Source: Klebsormidium nitens (lineage: Eukaryota; Streptophyta; Klebsormidiophyceae; Klebsormidiales; Klebsormidiaceae). Taken from it: a stretch of 64,000 bases of DNA. Shown here piece after piece: positions 12,922 to 25,764 of this stretch. Numbering within the stretch: the stretch's first letter is position 1; each line of letters starts with the position of its first letter. The stretch lies in NCBI GenBank assembly GCA_000708835.1, contig DF237039.1, forward strand, positions 1 through 64,000, in the 5' to 3' direction. The position numbers were made by a program, and so were the translations under genes. The notes under the pieces are model-generated. The model made no database searches, was not told the DNA's origin, and saw only the letters and a list, made by a program, of their open reading frames with translations.

Positions 12922-14837
12922 AAGCACGGCTGTTTTGTGCGGCTTTTAGCACTGTGTGACAAGACGGAGCGAGAAAATAGTATGTGGACATTTGTGCTTG
13001 TACCCCTGTGTGACAAGACGGGGCGAGTGGAAGGGTGGACGTTAGTGGGAATGAGAGCATTCTTTGTGACTTTGTGTACAGTACTGTGGGAGTCAACCTG
13101 TAGCGTTCGAGTCTGGAAACTGACGTCAGATTCGTTTGATGATCAAAATGCCAGATCGAGCTTTTCACCGCCAATAACAACCTTTTGTGATCGCTTCTGA
13201 ACGATCCAATGCCATCAGTCACGATCTGCCCAATTTTGACGAATGGATGTGATTGAGTAATGAATGTTGAAGCAGAATCTGGCAGCTGATGTTTAATTTA
13301 CGGCGATAAAGGTTGGCTTCCCGTGATCTTATTCTGCAATATGATCGCGCACTGTTTCATGTCATGAATGGCTTCATCGGACAAACATCGCAGAAGTTGG
13401 TACGCTCGAATGCTCGATACGAAGCGCGTTTGAATTTTTATTGCGGAAGTGGGATTAGGAATTAGGCTTGGTCAAGAAAGTCAGGATGCTTTATGCATAG
13501 TCAGTGAGCGCACCTCTGACGGCTCGCACTGTATCCAAAATGGCGCAAAGCACTGCAAATGCATGCTTGATGCCAATGGCTCATGACGCCAGGAGGTTTG
13601 CTTCGAACGGTAAATATTCGCAAACAGACTGAAATCATGCTCCAATTTGGCTTGAGGATAGGCAACCGAAGAAACATATTCACGAAGATGGTGACTCCTC
13701 CCTGCGCATAGGCCGAGACTTTGTGGACCTCATAAGCCACTCTTTGGCAGATCTAACTACAGGAATCAGCGAATTTCAGAGGCTCAAACACTACTGAATC
13801 TCGGACAGGTGGGCCGCGGTGACTGACTCACCGACGGGTTTGTCCGCCCACCCCCGCGAATGCCCCGATCGTCTGACGGGTCGATTTCCGGCTCAGCTCC
13901 TCCATCCCGGCCACCCTGCGAAGCACTCGAGCGTCGGCCGACGTACTGCAATTCGGCGTCGCTGCAGCACGAGAGGTCGCTCTCACGGTCGCCGTGAATG
14001 ACCCCGCGTTTCGGTCCCCGTCATTTTACTCTGGGGTGATCGGCTAGGCGCCCAAATCTTGTTGGTTCCAAAATGTTTGCATCTTGTAATACCTTCGCCT
14101 TGAACTTCCTAACGCACAATTCTGAGAAGGTATGAGTAGGGCGCCCACGGCCCCGCAATAGACTGAACCCATCACTCGAAACGATCAGAAACGTGAATTC
14201 ATGTGCCCACCGCAACAAAGATTGTAGGGAAGGCGCAGCTGAAGGGGTCAACTTGGTCGTACGAGGCCGAGCATGAATCCTCCTCCAAGAAAACTCTGAC
14301 ATGCAGAAGAACGGTCTTCGATACTAGAAGGCAAGCACATGAGTCATTGCACCTCGGTAAAGCCAAGTTCTGACCGTCTGAGCATCTGCTGATCATGCGG
14401 CTTTGCTAAAGTCTTGCGTTTGTCAACACTACGTGAAACTCATGTGAGCCTAAGCCAGCAGTAAGTCGGTGGCTTTGCGCTGCTGCTATTGGAATTGGTA
14501 CTAAAATCGTAACCAGCTCCCGGTCTGAATTCTTTTTCAAACCAGATCGAGGTTCAAGAAATCAAGTTTCGGCTCCACGCAGCCGTTAAAAGTCTACTAC
14601 GCTCGCTTGTTCTTAAAATTGTCAAACAATCCGCCGCTACAGAATATTGCAAGCACCAATAACTTGTACCCGTAGGAAACGGCGAATATCCTTCCCGTTC
14701 TATCCTATTCATGCCTGTATTTCGGCGCGGATCGCGGCGGAGTGAAAGAATGCCTGATGTTTTTGAGGATTCGTTAGGAAACAGCCAGATTATCAGGTAC
14801 ATGATTAGCTACGATTGTTCAACGCTTACTCCCGCAG
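12922..14837. other. Convergent intergenic region
   Basis: Lies between the 3' ends of the zinc-finger gene (plus) and the large secreted-protein gene (minus). A GC-richer patch at 13784-14023 is open on the minus strand for about 80 codons (SDLSCCSDAELQYVGRRSSA, then PEIDPSDDRGIRGGGRTNPS, stop at 13786-13784). It has no visible partner exon or start codon. It could be a stray terminal exon but is not called as a gene. Nothing else was recognised. Confidence 0.35.
12952..13027. repeat. Short direct repeat behind the zinc-finger gene
   Basis: The motif CTGTGTGACAAGACGG(A/G)GCGAG occurs at 12952 and again at 13006, a 54-bp period, just downstream of the stop codon of the zinc-finger gene and so probably in or near its 3' UTR. 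No function is evident. Confidence 0.6.
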
Positions 14838-17800
14838 CTATTGCGCGCTTAAAACCCTCGCAACCCCGGCCAGAACTGCCGCCCAAACGCAGCGGGAAGC
14901 GAAGCTTGATCTGGCTGCAGGACTAGCGGCGCTGGTGAAGCTCCCGCCACCAAGCTTGGTGTCGCCGTTCGAACCGTTCTCACTCTGCAAAAGTAAAATA
15001 ATGCTTGTATAAGTCACCTTTAATAGATGGGCAGGCGGCTGGAAGCGAGACTCAGGATTGTAATGTAGCCTGTGAACATCTGAGATGAGTTGAGCCCAAA
15101 GCCGAGCTGCCGCTATTGAAGTACCGGCACAGAAAGACAATTTGCAAGCGAAGAAAATGCTGAAGAGGCGGTCTCGGATACGGACATCCTTCCTGAAAAG
15201 GGACCAAGGCGAACGCGGTTACGTTATCAGGGTGTTTTTATTCTTCCATCAAATTCTTGAGTGAAGCGCCAGAGGCGAATGCAGAACTCAAAATTACCTG
15301 GTCAATACCCCCGCCAGAGGATTCCGAGTAGGGCTGTGTGCCGTTCGCCCCTTCGCCCGGAGTGATGCACTCGCAGTACTGGTTCATGATGCAGCTTGTG
15401 TCACCTCCCTGGACGGCAGTCAAGCATGTACTTAGAACTGGTTTTTGTTGGATAAGTGATCAGCAAAATGACGACGTCCAATCAAAGTAGAGGCGATCAG
15501 GTTTGCTCTGTCAAAGCATATCAGATCCCCATCGGTGGCCAGAGAGAGACCGTTCCGGATCTGTTCAAGCATTATGATTTGACGCCTGGTCAAGCTGAGC
15601 TCCCGTATCTCGCGGGGGGCTAAAGAACGGACTGAAGAAATGCGGGCGGTATTGCTGGAGGGCTCGCTCAAATGGAGAAACCCGAACTCTTTCGTCCGTA
15701 AAATCAGGCCGGGTCAATGTCACTTCGCCACTGTGGCTGGTCAAGTTGGACGGATTGTTAGAGCCCACTGCTTCGTCCAGATCAATCTCAACATAGGGTA
15801 CTTTCATGCTGAACTTATGAAGGCTGGATAGATAAGATGCTCTATTCGAGGCGGCTGCTCGCAGTAGTCCAGAAACTGGTCTCAGAAGTTTTTTCTCCTC
15901 GGTTGATGCAACGAAGCAGAAAAGACACCTGTAGGTCACCCGAACCTTGACTTCACCATTCACAGTTGCACTCCGCACACTTTCGAAACCCATTTTCTTA
16001 CCAGATTACTCAGCGTGTTCGTGCCGAACACGCTGGCCAACGAATACGACGCCCGGAATCCGCTCGGCGGAACCGCCTCCTGGACCGCCGGATCGCATCC
16101 CCCGGGCACCAGGCTTCCGTCTTCGAGCTTGCCGGTGCACGGCATATGCCAACCAAGCGAGGGCACGTCCATAATGTCGCAATAAATGCAGAGCCCCCCG
16201 GAGGAAAACGCGGGGAGGCTGCCCGCTGCGCTGACGTCAAACGTGAACATGTAAGCCGGGACGCCGTAGTTCAGAGGCGGCGAGTAGTCGGTTCGCTGGT
16301 CGTTCCGACTGACGGTGCTCAGAGTGGTGGCACCGGCGGAATTCCGGCACGCTGTTCCGCCGGAACACGTGGGCGTAACATCCACGCCGTTGATGAAGCA
16401 CTTGTTGCCGAACATCATCGGTGGGATGGCAGGCGACGTGGCCATCGTGGCGGGGTTGTACAGCAGGTGGATCGTCAGCTGGCTGCACATGGCAGCGGAA
16501 CGGAACGGAATGAAGAGATACATTTCACAGAGTTTCGAGAGATTGAGGGCACAGAATGTTAACGATCTCGGATTGAGTTCAAACGGTAGAGATTGAATCG
16601 AGGAGGGCATTGTTCTGATATCAAGCAGTGTCTTTCTGATTGGGTACATTCGTGCGTTTTATCTTACAAGGAACAGAGCGATCGAATCAACCCCTTCGAC
16701 GGTAATTTTTTCAGGTCAACCCGGTTCTCTCAAGCACGGATTGTTCTCATTGCCCTCAAAGCAGCGATCTGTGCGAAGCTGTGCGAAGTCTGTACATCAA
16801 TCTTCCTGTCGACCGGTAATCGTGGTGCTTTCGATCAAGACCAAAAACCTACACTGGAAATACGGATCTCACAAGATCTGGGCAGACAGCAATCTGTAGG
16901 ATTTGGAGACTCACGAAATATTACGTAAGTCGCCCGACGCCGGCAGAACGCGCGCTTCGAGCGGGGAATAACCTCCATATTTCGCCACCACAACAGCTGG
17001 GTCTAGCGGAACCCGCACCATGTAACCTTTGTAGCACATCATTCCCCGGGGGACTTGCTGACCGCACTCCCCGCAGTTCTGATCGTCGAACAGAATGTCC
17101 GTACAGCCCGTATCCGGCCGCGCATCGCAGTCTCGAAATCCGCTCGGGCACGCGTCCATAGCGTATCGCGCACCAGCCGCAAACGCCGGCAGGGCGGGCG
17201 GCTGGCCGCTCCCCGACTGGGGGTCAGTCGGCGCGGCAGGGCCTGGCGAAGACCCGGCGCCAACGTCCCGACCGCAGAGTTTTCGATACGTGTCAACGAG
17301 TTTCGTCGCCTTCTTGCTCCAGATCGTTTTGCGCGTTTTGTAGAGAACGCCCTTTGCGAAGAGTGACACCTGTACGCCGAGGCCGGTTGCGGTTGCGCGC
17401 CCGATGATGCATGTGGGCTGCGGGCTTGCGTGGTCCACCACTTGCAGGGGGTTCCAATCCGCGCCGCCGCGGCCCCCCAGCGACAGGAGCGACACCGTAA
17501 CTGCGCGGGGGCCCGGGGAAGAGGATTGATTAGGAAGCGAAGGCCCGATCAAGAGATCGCCTGATACTAAGCACTTGCGAAACGGTCTTTTTGAAGAAGC
17601 ACTGGAGGCGTTTGATTCAATCACGGTTGACACGCACGTATCGCCTTCGAAGTTTCAGTTTTATAGTCTCTGCCTTGTGGCACCGAGGCAAAGACGCGCA
17701 CTACTATGCAAGGGTCTGACCCTGGCTTTGAGGCGTTCCTTCAGGAGCACTACTTGCCAATATGGGCAGATGTGTAAAGCAAAGCAATCGAATCTGGATG

Positions 17801-20800
17801 TCCGATCTAGGAAGGCAGTCCCGAAAGGTATTCAAGGACTCCCCCCGAACTCCAAAATTTCAGATGCCGACTTAGACAACGAATCGTAAGGACCGGACAA
17901 AAAACAAATCAGAGTCCAGTCAATTCTTAAATCTTCTAGCTTGATATGAATACAGAGGGCAAACGAAGGCAGGATTAAAACACCCTTACCTTGCGCGCCC
18001 ACCACCTCGATCCACTTGACTCCGAGGCCCACCGATCCCGACGCCTCCAGCAACCCCTGAAACCCAGCAAACACAAGAACTCTCGGGGCGTTATCCCGGT
18101 AGCAGCCCAAGAAAGCAACAACCGGTTGCAGCTCTCCTTGGATCCCCACGCCCACCACGACCGGTACAATTCCCGCGGCGTAGAATTGGAACTCTCGTTT
18201 GAAGAACTCCTTTTTCTTTGTCAGTACGATGTCTTCGAAGCTCTGCGTGTCCGCTTTCAGGTCGCAGGTCACGTTCAGGGGACCTCCGTTTGCGGAGCCT
18301 GCACGGAAAGGAAACGTATACGATTTTGGGAAACGGCCATTGACGCTTGACAAGATTGTGGGAGTCGTCTGTCAAAGATGCCTTTAAAGGTCATTGGCGT
18401 GTCGCCCTCTTCTCCCTCAGCTTCTTAAATGGTAACGATGTTTGTAATTAGAGATGTACAACGAGGAGGATACGAACATCAGACATAGAAACTGGAAGAT
18501 GCGTCCAACCATCTGCAAGGTCATCAATATTCCGCCCGCTCTCATTAGACACGAAGCTAAAGCACGATTCGCTTCAAGCGGAAGGCAGAGCGCCGGCCGC
18601 CATATGGTATCCGACCTCCGATGAGTAGATTCTTTTCCAGGAAGTTGCGCGCGCGCGCGCGCGCGCTCACCGAGCTTGAGACGCTTCCGCGCGAGCTGTA
18701 TGGTCTCCACGCGGTCCCCGCCGCCCCAGAACGACAGCGCGGCCCCATAAGACACGTTGAAAACATTCGAATTGTTCATCCACGAAGGCGAAATGTCAAA
18801 AGACACTGACGCAAGGTCGATGTCGGTTCCGAAGAGCGTGGCAGAAAGGCCCGCTTTCAGCGCGCCGGTGAACGAGTAGACCGCGGCGGCGCTTCCGTTT
18901 CCGTTTCCGTTTCCGGTGGAGTCGATTGCGCCGCCGTACATGGACGCGACTATGCTCGGCGTCACCGCAATTTTGCCCGCGACTCCGGACGAGGGAGAGA
19001 GGGACCAGCTCGCGCGATACAGGTCTGCCGACCAGGCTGCGCTCTGTAGAGCCAAAAGATGCTTGTTTTGATGGTTCTGTTCACTATTGCGTTGTAAGAA
19101 ACACAAAACATGCCGGTCCTATCTCGATGCAGAAAAAGTAAAAAGGCGCTACAGAAGACCTCGCTTCATCTTTCAGCCTTGTTCTGCTAGCAAACACGGA
19201 GAAAATTCGATTCACAATCTTGTAGTCGGTGAGCTCAGAATGAATCGTCAAGCAAAAGAGGCAACTCCCTGAGTCAGGTACAGCATATGCTGCGTGCTTG
19301 ACACGTACGTAATTTCTCACTTCTAACTGCATATCACTACCGCCACGTGCCAGCCAAACATAACGGTATAGGAAAAGTTTAGAGTTCAACACATCAACAA
19401 CAGAAGCGGCCGACCAATTATACCACCCACCTGATTGCCACCGTCAGACGCTAGGAAGCGCGCCTTTCTTCCCTCTCGCTCGTACGCAGCAACCAAGCCC
19501 AAAGCGTGTGCTGTGTAGTTTCCGCCAGGGTAGAGCGAATTGACAGAGTCCATATGTGCGCGGGCCTCCGTGGTGTATAGGTGAGCGCTTCCCAGAGTGC
19601 TCTTCACTGAGATACTGCAAGGGCAGCCGAGGGGGTAGGGGGCCGTCATCCATGCGGCAGGGGAGACCCTAGGCAAAGCTTTCAGGATCTTGACGATCGT
19701 TTCGGTTGTCAATTTAGCATGCAATTCTTGCACTTATATTCGTTGGGGCTTCAAATTTGTCCAGAACATCATGTACGGTTTGCTGTTTCCAAAGCGTCTG
19801 GCCTTCGAAACTGATTCAGAACCTCATGTCAGTGGGTCTGCGTTTGCTAAGCGGTGGTGAAGGCAAAGGTTAAGTGAAGCGAAGGGCGCGGATCCTGCTG
19901 ATGCCGACGAGTATGTTACTGGCCGACCGAAATGCATATCTTTTCCGATTGTCGCGTGTAACCTCGATGATCACGAGCTGAGGACAATCAGGATCGACCA
20001 TGCAGTATCAAATGATCGATGCGCCTTTGATCAAATCCTGGGCAATAAGACTGCCGGTTGTATTTTCTTCAGCAAGATTTGGACGTGGATCAGATATGGA
20101 TCTTACCTCACGTGGCAACGGAAGAAGCTCAGTCATGCTGGAGCAAATATTAGGTATCTAGCCTTTCAGTGGCAGATCTTCTCTGTTTCGAGAACGTTGT
20201 GAGTTCAACTTTCAGGGCTTTCCGTTGACGTCCCGGAGCTCTCGGCCAACTCACCGGGAGAATGCCGCCAAGCCCTCCCCGGCGTGGGAGGGAAGCTCGA
20301 TGATCTCGTGAATCTGCTTGAAATCGAGGCCCCGTTCCGGGTGCAAAAACGTGTGCGCGATTGACGCGCGAGGGACGAACACGTGGCCGCGCCCTGGAGT
20401 TCTGGGCTCCAAGTAACGGCTCTGCAAAGCAACCCGGATTCGCAACTTCTTTGTAAGGATGGGGATCGTCTGGCACACGTCACGTTGGGATGGCTCTTGA
20501 TCGGATGACATGAGAACCTTGTGAAACTTGTTCTGAGTGTTAGATCACGCCGGCCGGCTTCAGACAAGCTGAATCTACCGGTCACTTTTCTCCTTGGCAC
20601 GCCGAAGGCTGCCACATACTTTCTGCTATAGCAATCTTCCAGGTTGCAAATGAAGCTGACAAAAGGCCTCCTTTCGGAAAAATATTGATCAGGAGCCTGT
20701 TCGTGTGGGCTTACCTCTCGAAAGCCCATCGAACCGTGCGCCTTTTCTTCACTCTCCAGACGAGCCTTCTGAACTTTATGGATGTGATCCGGGTGCTCGG

Positions 20801-23402
20801 ATTCTGTCAGGAGGAAGCGAAATCACAGGGTTTTTCGGCGAATAACCATAGTCGGTTACGGGCTGGTTCGAAGCTGGTTATGACCAGACTCGAGCAGTAT
20901 TACTTGGTTGTTAACATGGCTATAAAGCGGTTATTGGTCAAAGAACCAGACTGAAGTTTGATGATCGAACCTGGTTAGCGGCCAAACCTTCCTGTAAATG
21001 CGTTCGTCAGGTCTTGACAATGTCGTCTTGCCTAAAGGGAGGCGAAGCTCGGCGACTCGAGGGATCATCGGAAACGCAGCGGGACAAATGTGGCGATTGG
21101 CACTAGTCAAGCTCGTCTGCTTCCAGACAAGCTCTCGTTTTAAGGTATAAATTTAAACGCCATGTTTCAGCCGTGCATAACAGGGGACGGCCTTACAGCG
21201 AAGTGGCCTTGAACCCTTACCTTCCACCAGCTCTCCCTCGGTGTCCAACTTAGACGCAGCTCCTGAGTCGAAATGCATCTGCACAAAATGCATCGAAACT
21301 CCGCTTGTGACTTCACGAACTGCAAAGTGCAACCACAAACAGGCTGACATATTCAGGACGTTTGTGTGCAAATCGAGTACGCTGAAGAAATGGTAGGCGC
21401 TGAACACAGATTGTCTTCTTTAAGTCCAACTTGTTCGTGCAGGAGGAAATCCGAAGTAGCAGGTATAGGCCTCATAGCCACTCGTCAAGCGAAGTCGCTT
21501 GAGGCTCGAGGACCAGATGTGATTGCGGGTGCTGTGCTTTTTGATTCTGCCTCCTTTCAAACCGCTGAAAGCTTTTGGACAGTTCGGACTTTTACGCAAA
21601 CCCTCAGAGCTTCAAAGCTTTCAGAAAAGTTCCCTGCACCCCGCTGAACGACTGCCGTCAGTCAGAACGGGGACGCACTTGAGTGCCCGGTCAACTCTTT
21701 GATGCAAGGCAAAAAGGATTAGCTGGATTCTGCTCGACTCCCAACAGATCGCGGCCGTTTTTACCTGACCAATGATGCCACTGAAAAACTTCTCGACGTG
21801 TTCGTCGGGTGCAGCGACCGGAGTCGCTCCTTCGAAGAGGAACTCAGGCGCTTCACTCCCGATGCTGCCGTTGCTGTGGTGGCGATAAACGGCGGTCCAG
21901 CCTCGGACTTCGTGCCACAGTGGCGCGCCCATACAGCTGAACGCGCGCTCCTCGGTAGAGACGGTGCAAGCGGTCGGGTGGTCGGTGGAAAGCTCCAAAA
22001 GGGCACCTTCTTCAGTGGAGCACTCCAAGACACTGCAAAGAGCGTCGAGAGATTATGTACGAGCTCGACGTTGGCTCTTAGGAGGAATTGCAGTGTCTCG
22101 GAGTGGCAAAGGGTGATGGGCGAGCAAGACCGTCTCCGATTTGTGAAGAGTGTAATCACAAGCGCCCAAGCGCCGACTCTACTGAACAGACTTGAACTAC
22201 TCCTAGAAGACAAAGTGGAAAGCAGGGAGGGAGAGGAGAAGACTGTTTGAGTTTCAAAACGCTCTTAGGATCGTGCTGATCTAAATCTGAGCAAATAGTA
22301 CAAGGCAAAACGCGGTGCGCGACTGGCTGAAGGAGACTCACTGAAAGTGGACGGTGAGATTGTAGACGATGCGGTAGTTGATGCCCGCAAGAAGATCTCT
22401 CTGCAGAGATGGAGATGTCTCGGTTGACGAATCAGTGCTTCAGCAGAAGCAAGCGGAAAGAGCTACTACTACAATAAGATGGGGAACCCTCCCATCTCAG
22501 CTTAGACAAACTTGCTTTGCCCTGTAGTCTTCCGGAGAAAGATAAGATATATATCGCGTATTTATACAGGCGGGGAAAAGCCTGAGAACAATCAGAGGGG
22601 GTTCTTTTCACAAATCCTGGTCACGCGTTCAGAATTATTTTGAAAGTTGCTGCCGCTGAAAACAGAACAAGGCACGAGCTTCAGTAGATCACCATCTACA
22701 GTCACTTGAAATCAAAGCAGAGCTTCGAGTCGAAATGACCCAGTGCCCACCTGTTCCTCCTTGCTAACCAGACTTTCCGTCGTCGTCTCAACGTGCAAGC
22801 TCAGCGAGCCTCCAATGTCGTTGCAAGGAGCATCTTCGTAAGTGCGTCCGCTGCAAGCATGCCAAGAGAGTGTCTTCTCTTCTACTTGTTGGGAGCTTGC
22901 AGTGTTTACTAAGAACGGACGTTGTGGAGGAGATTTTCGGAATATTTTGGACTGCAAGGACAAGCATCGCCGCAAGGTCCTGACGTCATTCATGTCAAGT
23001 CGCTTTGGACCCGTGCAAAGAGAACCCTTGATGTTGCGAATGAAGTATGACTCCCTCATGCTTCAATACGAAGCAAACTTCTCATCCAACCAGAGAGACA
23101 GCTGGGCTTGCCACTCACTGATGTTCGCCCCCCAATCGGGCTTTGTTCCACATCTCGCCAGCTTTTCTCCGCACGACAGACGGGAAGAGAGGGATCCCAT
23201 ACGGAATCTGTTCAGGCAGTTCCGCGGACAGCGGAGCCACATCGCCTGGGCTCACATTGTATCTGCACTTGGCGTCGGCCTGTCCTTGACACGTGTCTGA
23301 CCGCGGCGCGCTAGTGGCAGACGCCTCGCACATGAGAAGAGATGCTCCGAGCATAAGGAGCAAAATGCGGTAACCAGGCGTCCTGACGTTTTTCGGGGCC
23401 AT
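14838..23402 (-). CDS. Large predicted secreted/GPI-anchored protein, about 1073 residues, family unknown
   Basis: Thirteen exons, all phases consistent: 23402-23119, 22850-22751, 22400-22342, 22032-21765, 21319-21221, 20421-20255, 19668-19431, 19043-18671, 18298-17990, 17500-16915, 16482-16002, 15408-15298, 14984-14838. Residues 1-28 are a signal peptide (APKNVRTPGY, RILLLMLGASLLM). A cystatin-like phrase, LLAGINYRIVYNLTVH, spans the third exon. The middle (about 405-720) is rich in beta-strand and N-glycosylation motifs. Residues about 750-790 carry a Cys cluster (CPSGFRDCDARPDTGC, DDQNCGECGQQVPRGMMC) resembling STIG1-type repeats but lacking one cysteine. The last 17 residues (CVWAAVLAGVARVLSAQ) are hydrophobic after a Ser/Gly/Ala-rich stretch, as in GPI-anchor signals. 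Probably a cell-wall or surface glycoprotein (inference). Exon 5 (21319-21221) is the least certain; an alternative frame there is also open. Confidence 0.65.
18647..18666. repeat. (GC)10 dinucleotide tract at an intron start
   Basis: Ten uninterrupted GC units lie immediately downstream (minus strand) of the GTGAGC donor of exon 8 of the large secreted-protein gene. Such alternating GC runs can adopt Z-DNA and form stable RNA hairpins (established). Here it sits within four bases of a 5' splice site. Confidence 0.9.
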
Positions 23403-24679
23403 GATTGGTGCAGATCTGGGAGGTAAGCTCCGCATCTGATGGGGCTTGAATTGTAGCGCGAGGTCGGTTGTGTGACAGATGGATCTGCTGCAAAAGTCGT
23501 CTCAAACTGGAGCTCGGTTGTGGAGCGTTCCAGCTACCTTGTAACAAACTGCCTTTCCAATCTCAGATCATCATGGAGGTACATGGAACCCATGGGCCAT
23601 GATTGACTCCGGGGCCTCGCCATACAGCAGCTGTCTGAGGCCCAGAACCCTCCCAAGGCTATTCCTTGACCGCTGCCTATAAATAGTCACTGGGGTAGTC
23701 GATCTGACATTGGTGCCAGTGATTGCCGCGGCGCGGCGGGTGCATGTCACCTTCCTGCAAGTTGCAAGGCCCTTCGGATCTTCAATATCAACTTCGTTTC
23801 GAAAAGGCTTTTGTCCGCCGTTTGTCCGCGGCTGCATGCATCAGTCGATCTTGAGAACTTGCGTCACGAACTTGTTGAGATTGAAGAGGGAGTAGGTGAA
23901 CCATAGGTGAACCACTGAGCTGCAACGCGATGAAGACTCGTACCCACTGCTCCGTGGCTACGTCAGTACGAAAACATGTAGACAGAGTTTCAGTCACTCA
24001 TTATACAGGAGACCAATCATAGATACTACACGGCGCTAGTATCCACTGAGGTACGATTGAGGTACATGTATCATGTACCTGCTGACGGCGGGCTTTGGCG
24101 CGATATAAATGGACCTGCATCATGGATCACTGATGGATTCAGTGGATTGAGCACCGATTGAGCCGCTGGTTATACCTACCTAAGTTGGTACTTGGAAAAG
24201 CTTTTGCAATTTCCATGATGGTACGTTTTGTACTACAACCTGTAGGTCGACGCTTGAGTCCAGTGTCCACCTTTCAGATCTGCGAGAACTACCGTCAGCG
24301 AATTAGAACTTACCTAGTACTTTGTACCGTATACCTACCTAGCTTGCAGTGCAGCACGCGTACCTACCTCTGCCTACCTAGGTCCTAGTCTACCTAGCTA
24401 GGTAATCGCGCGCGCAGATCTGATCTAAGTCTTATCAATGGTATCGTGGCTTGAGCGGTATCCGACGTGGTACTGATCTACAACGCAAGTTTTGGACGAA
24501 GCAGTTACGCGCGCACAGACAAATTGCGTCATCGCACACAATCGACACCGTCAAATATAGAGTAGAAATCAGTCAGTTCCTATTTTTAGCCGTTGATGAT
24601 GTCCAATTGCACGCGACCGTCGCCAGATGGATGGGTTTGGAATCCTCGATAACTCGCGGGTCACAAGCCGGCCGGTTTT

Positions 24680-25565
24680 CCAACTGTTCCAAGTTCCTGT
24701 CTGGCATGAACATCCTGTCCCCTGGGATGTTCAAGTAAATTCTGTCATCGGACGGTTACGAGTCCAAGATCTTCTGCAAGATTTCATCTGACGGTTTCAA
24801 AAGCCATCAGCTCCGGGCCCCGGGGGCCGCCGGTCGGACCGAGCAACGACTCGGTAAAAACGCTTGTCCCGAGATGCTGGCTGTAACAAGGAGGAAGACG
24901 ACCAACGAGGAAGAAGGCAAGACCAACAGGCTGACTGCCATGGCTGCGCACCATTTTTACCTAGCTCATGGGCGAACATGGCAGTTGGGGGGAAAGCACC
25001 TTGTCCTTTTCATTGCAAAAAATGGCTTTTCCGGACCTCCATGACCAATCTGATGTCATGCTTCCGTTACATTTTTCTGGATTGGCCTTCGGGGGTCTTC
25101 CCCAGCTTGCTTGAAACCGCTATGGCTGCCATTAGGGTTCACTCTAGGCTCAAAACACAAAGTTGGTTTGGGGGGAAAGGGTGCGGCAAATACATGCACA
25201 AAAAACAGATAAGTGAGGTTGGCCAAGGATTGGGGGTGGCATGCTTCCGTTACATTTTGCAGAAAAGCTTTGTGCATGCTGCCCCAGCTGCACATCAGCT
25301 CCAGCTGGCAGCCATGGCGCCAGCTGAAAGCTCCTCTGTCAAGACTAGCAAGACCTGGAAACGGGACTTCAAATCTGCAGACTTCCGTCCATCGGATTAG
25401 GCTCGGAAAATTCGCTCTCGCCGAAAGTCGACTTGACCCCGCAGACCGTACGATCCATACTCTCCTGTTCTCGGGTCTGCTTTGAGCACCGTCGATAAAA
25501 GTCCGCCCCGGTTGGAGTCAAAATTTACTTGGAAACTCCAGGTTCATGCCAGACAGGAAGTTGGA
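24680..25565. repeat. Inverted repeat about 0.88 kb apart, possible small transposon
   Basis: Left arm (about 24680-24744) and reverse complement of the right arm (about 25520-25565) share TTCCTGTCTGGCATGAAC, preceded by CCAA, and then, after a gap, TTC(C)AAGTAAATT. The arms are imperfect. The interior shows no transposase-like frame. It could be a non-autonomous DNA element or simply an inverted duplication. No clear target-site duplication was found by eye. Confidence 0.4.
24983..25258 (+). repeat. Direct repeat, offset about 180 bp
   Basis: AGTTGG...GGGGGAAAG occurs near 24983 and 25161, and CATGCTTCCGTTACATTTT near 25058 and 25240, in the same order and nearly the same spacing. This indicates a degenerate tandem duplication of a unit of about 180 bp inside the inverted-repeat interval. 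Confidence 0.55.
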
Positions 25566-25764
25566 TATTGAAGAGGTCCGCAGTGAATTGGTAGATTATT
25601 GTAAAAAAAGACAGCCGGGTCTCATAAGCCGGTACACGGGTATGACGTTCATGGGCTGGGTTTAGCGTAACGCTCTATGAGTCTTAACCGCTGGCAATGT
25701 CGGGCGGGGCTCTTCACATGGTCACACAGAATCACATTCAAGCAGTTTGTCTGCTTGATCATTG

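Larger units (their letters stand above)
23403..25764. other. Divergent intergenic region with repeats
   Basis: Separates the start of the secreted-protein gene (minus) from the zinc-ribbon gene (plus). It holds CTACCTACCTAGGT-type low-complexity sequence at about 24330-24405, a pair of inverted repeats (about 24680 and 25520) and a 180-bp direct duplication (about 24983-25258). The frame at 24864-25400 is open for 178 codons but repetitive, with no recognised domain. I call no gene here. Confidence 0.4.

Noticed and set aside
13784-14023. GC-rich minus-strand open stretch that might be a terminal exon
   Set aside because: Frame is protein-like in composition, but no start codon, upstream exon or matching splice phase was found, so it is only mentioned in the intergenic entry.
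20150-20729. Two alternative minus-strand frames overlapping exon 20421-20255
   Set aside because: Only the frame reading LDFKQIHEIIELPSHAGEG has both an acceptor and a donor in phase with neighbouring exons.
22032-22250. Long overlapping open frames on the plus strand at 21798-22250
   Set aside because: They mirror the GC-rich minus-strand exon 22032-21765, whose acceptor, donor and phases fit the 13-exon gene; the plus frame has no splice support.
24864-25400. A 178-codon plus-strand open frame
   Set aside because: It spans a degenerate 180-bp direct duplication, shows no domain, has no paired splice sites and looks compositionally like repeat DNA.
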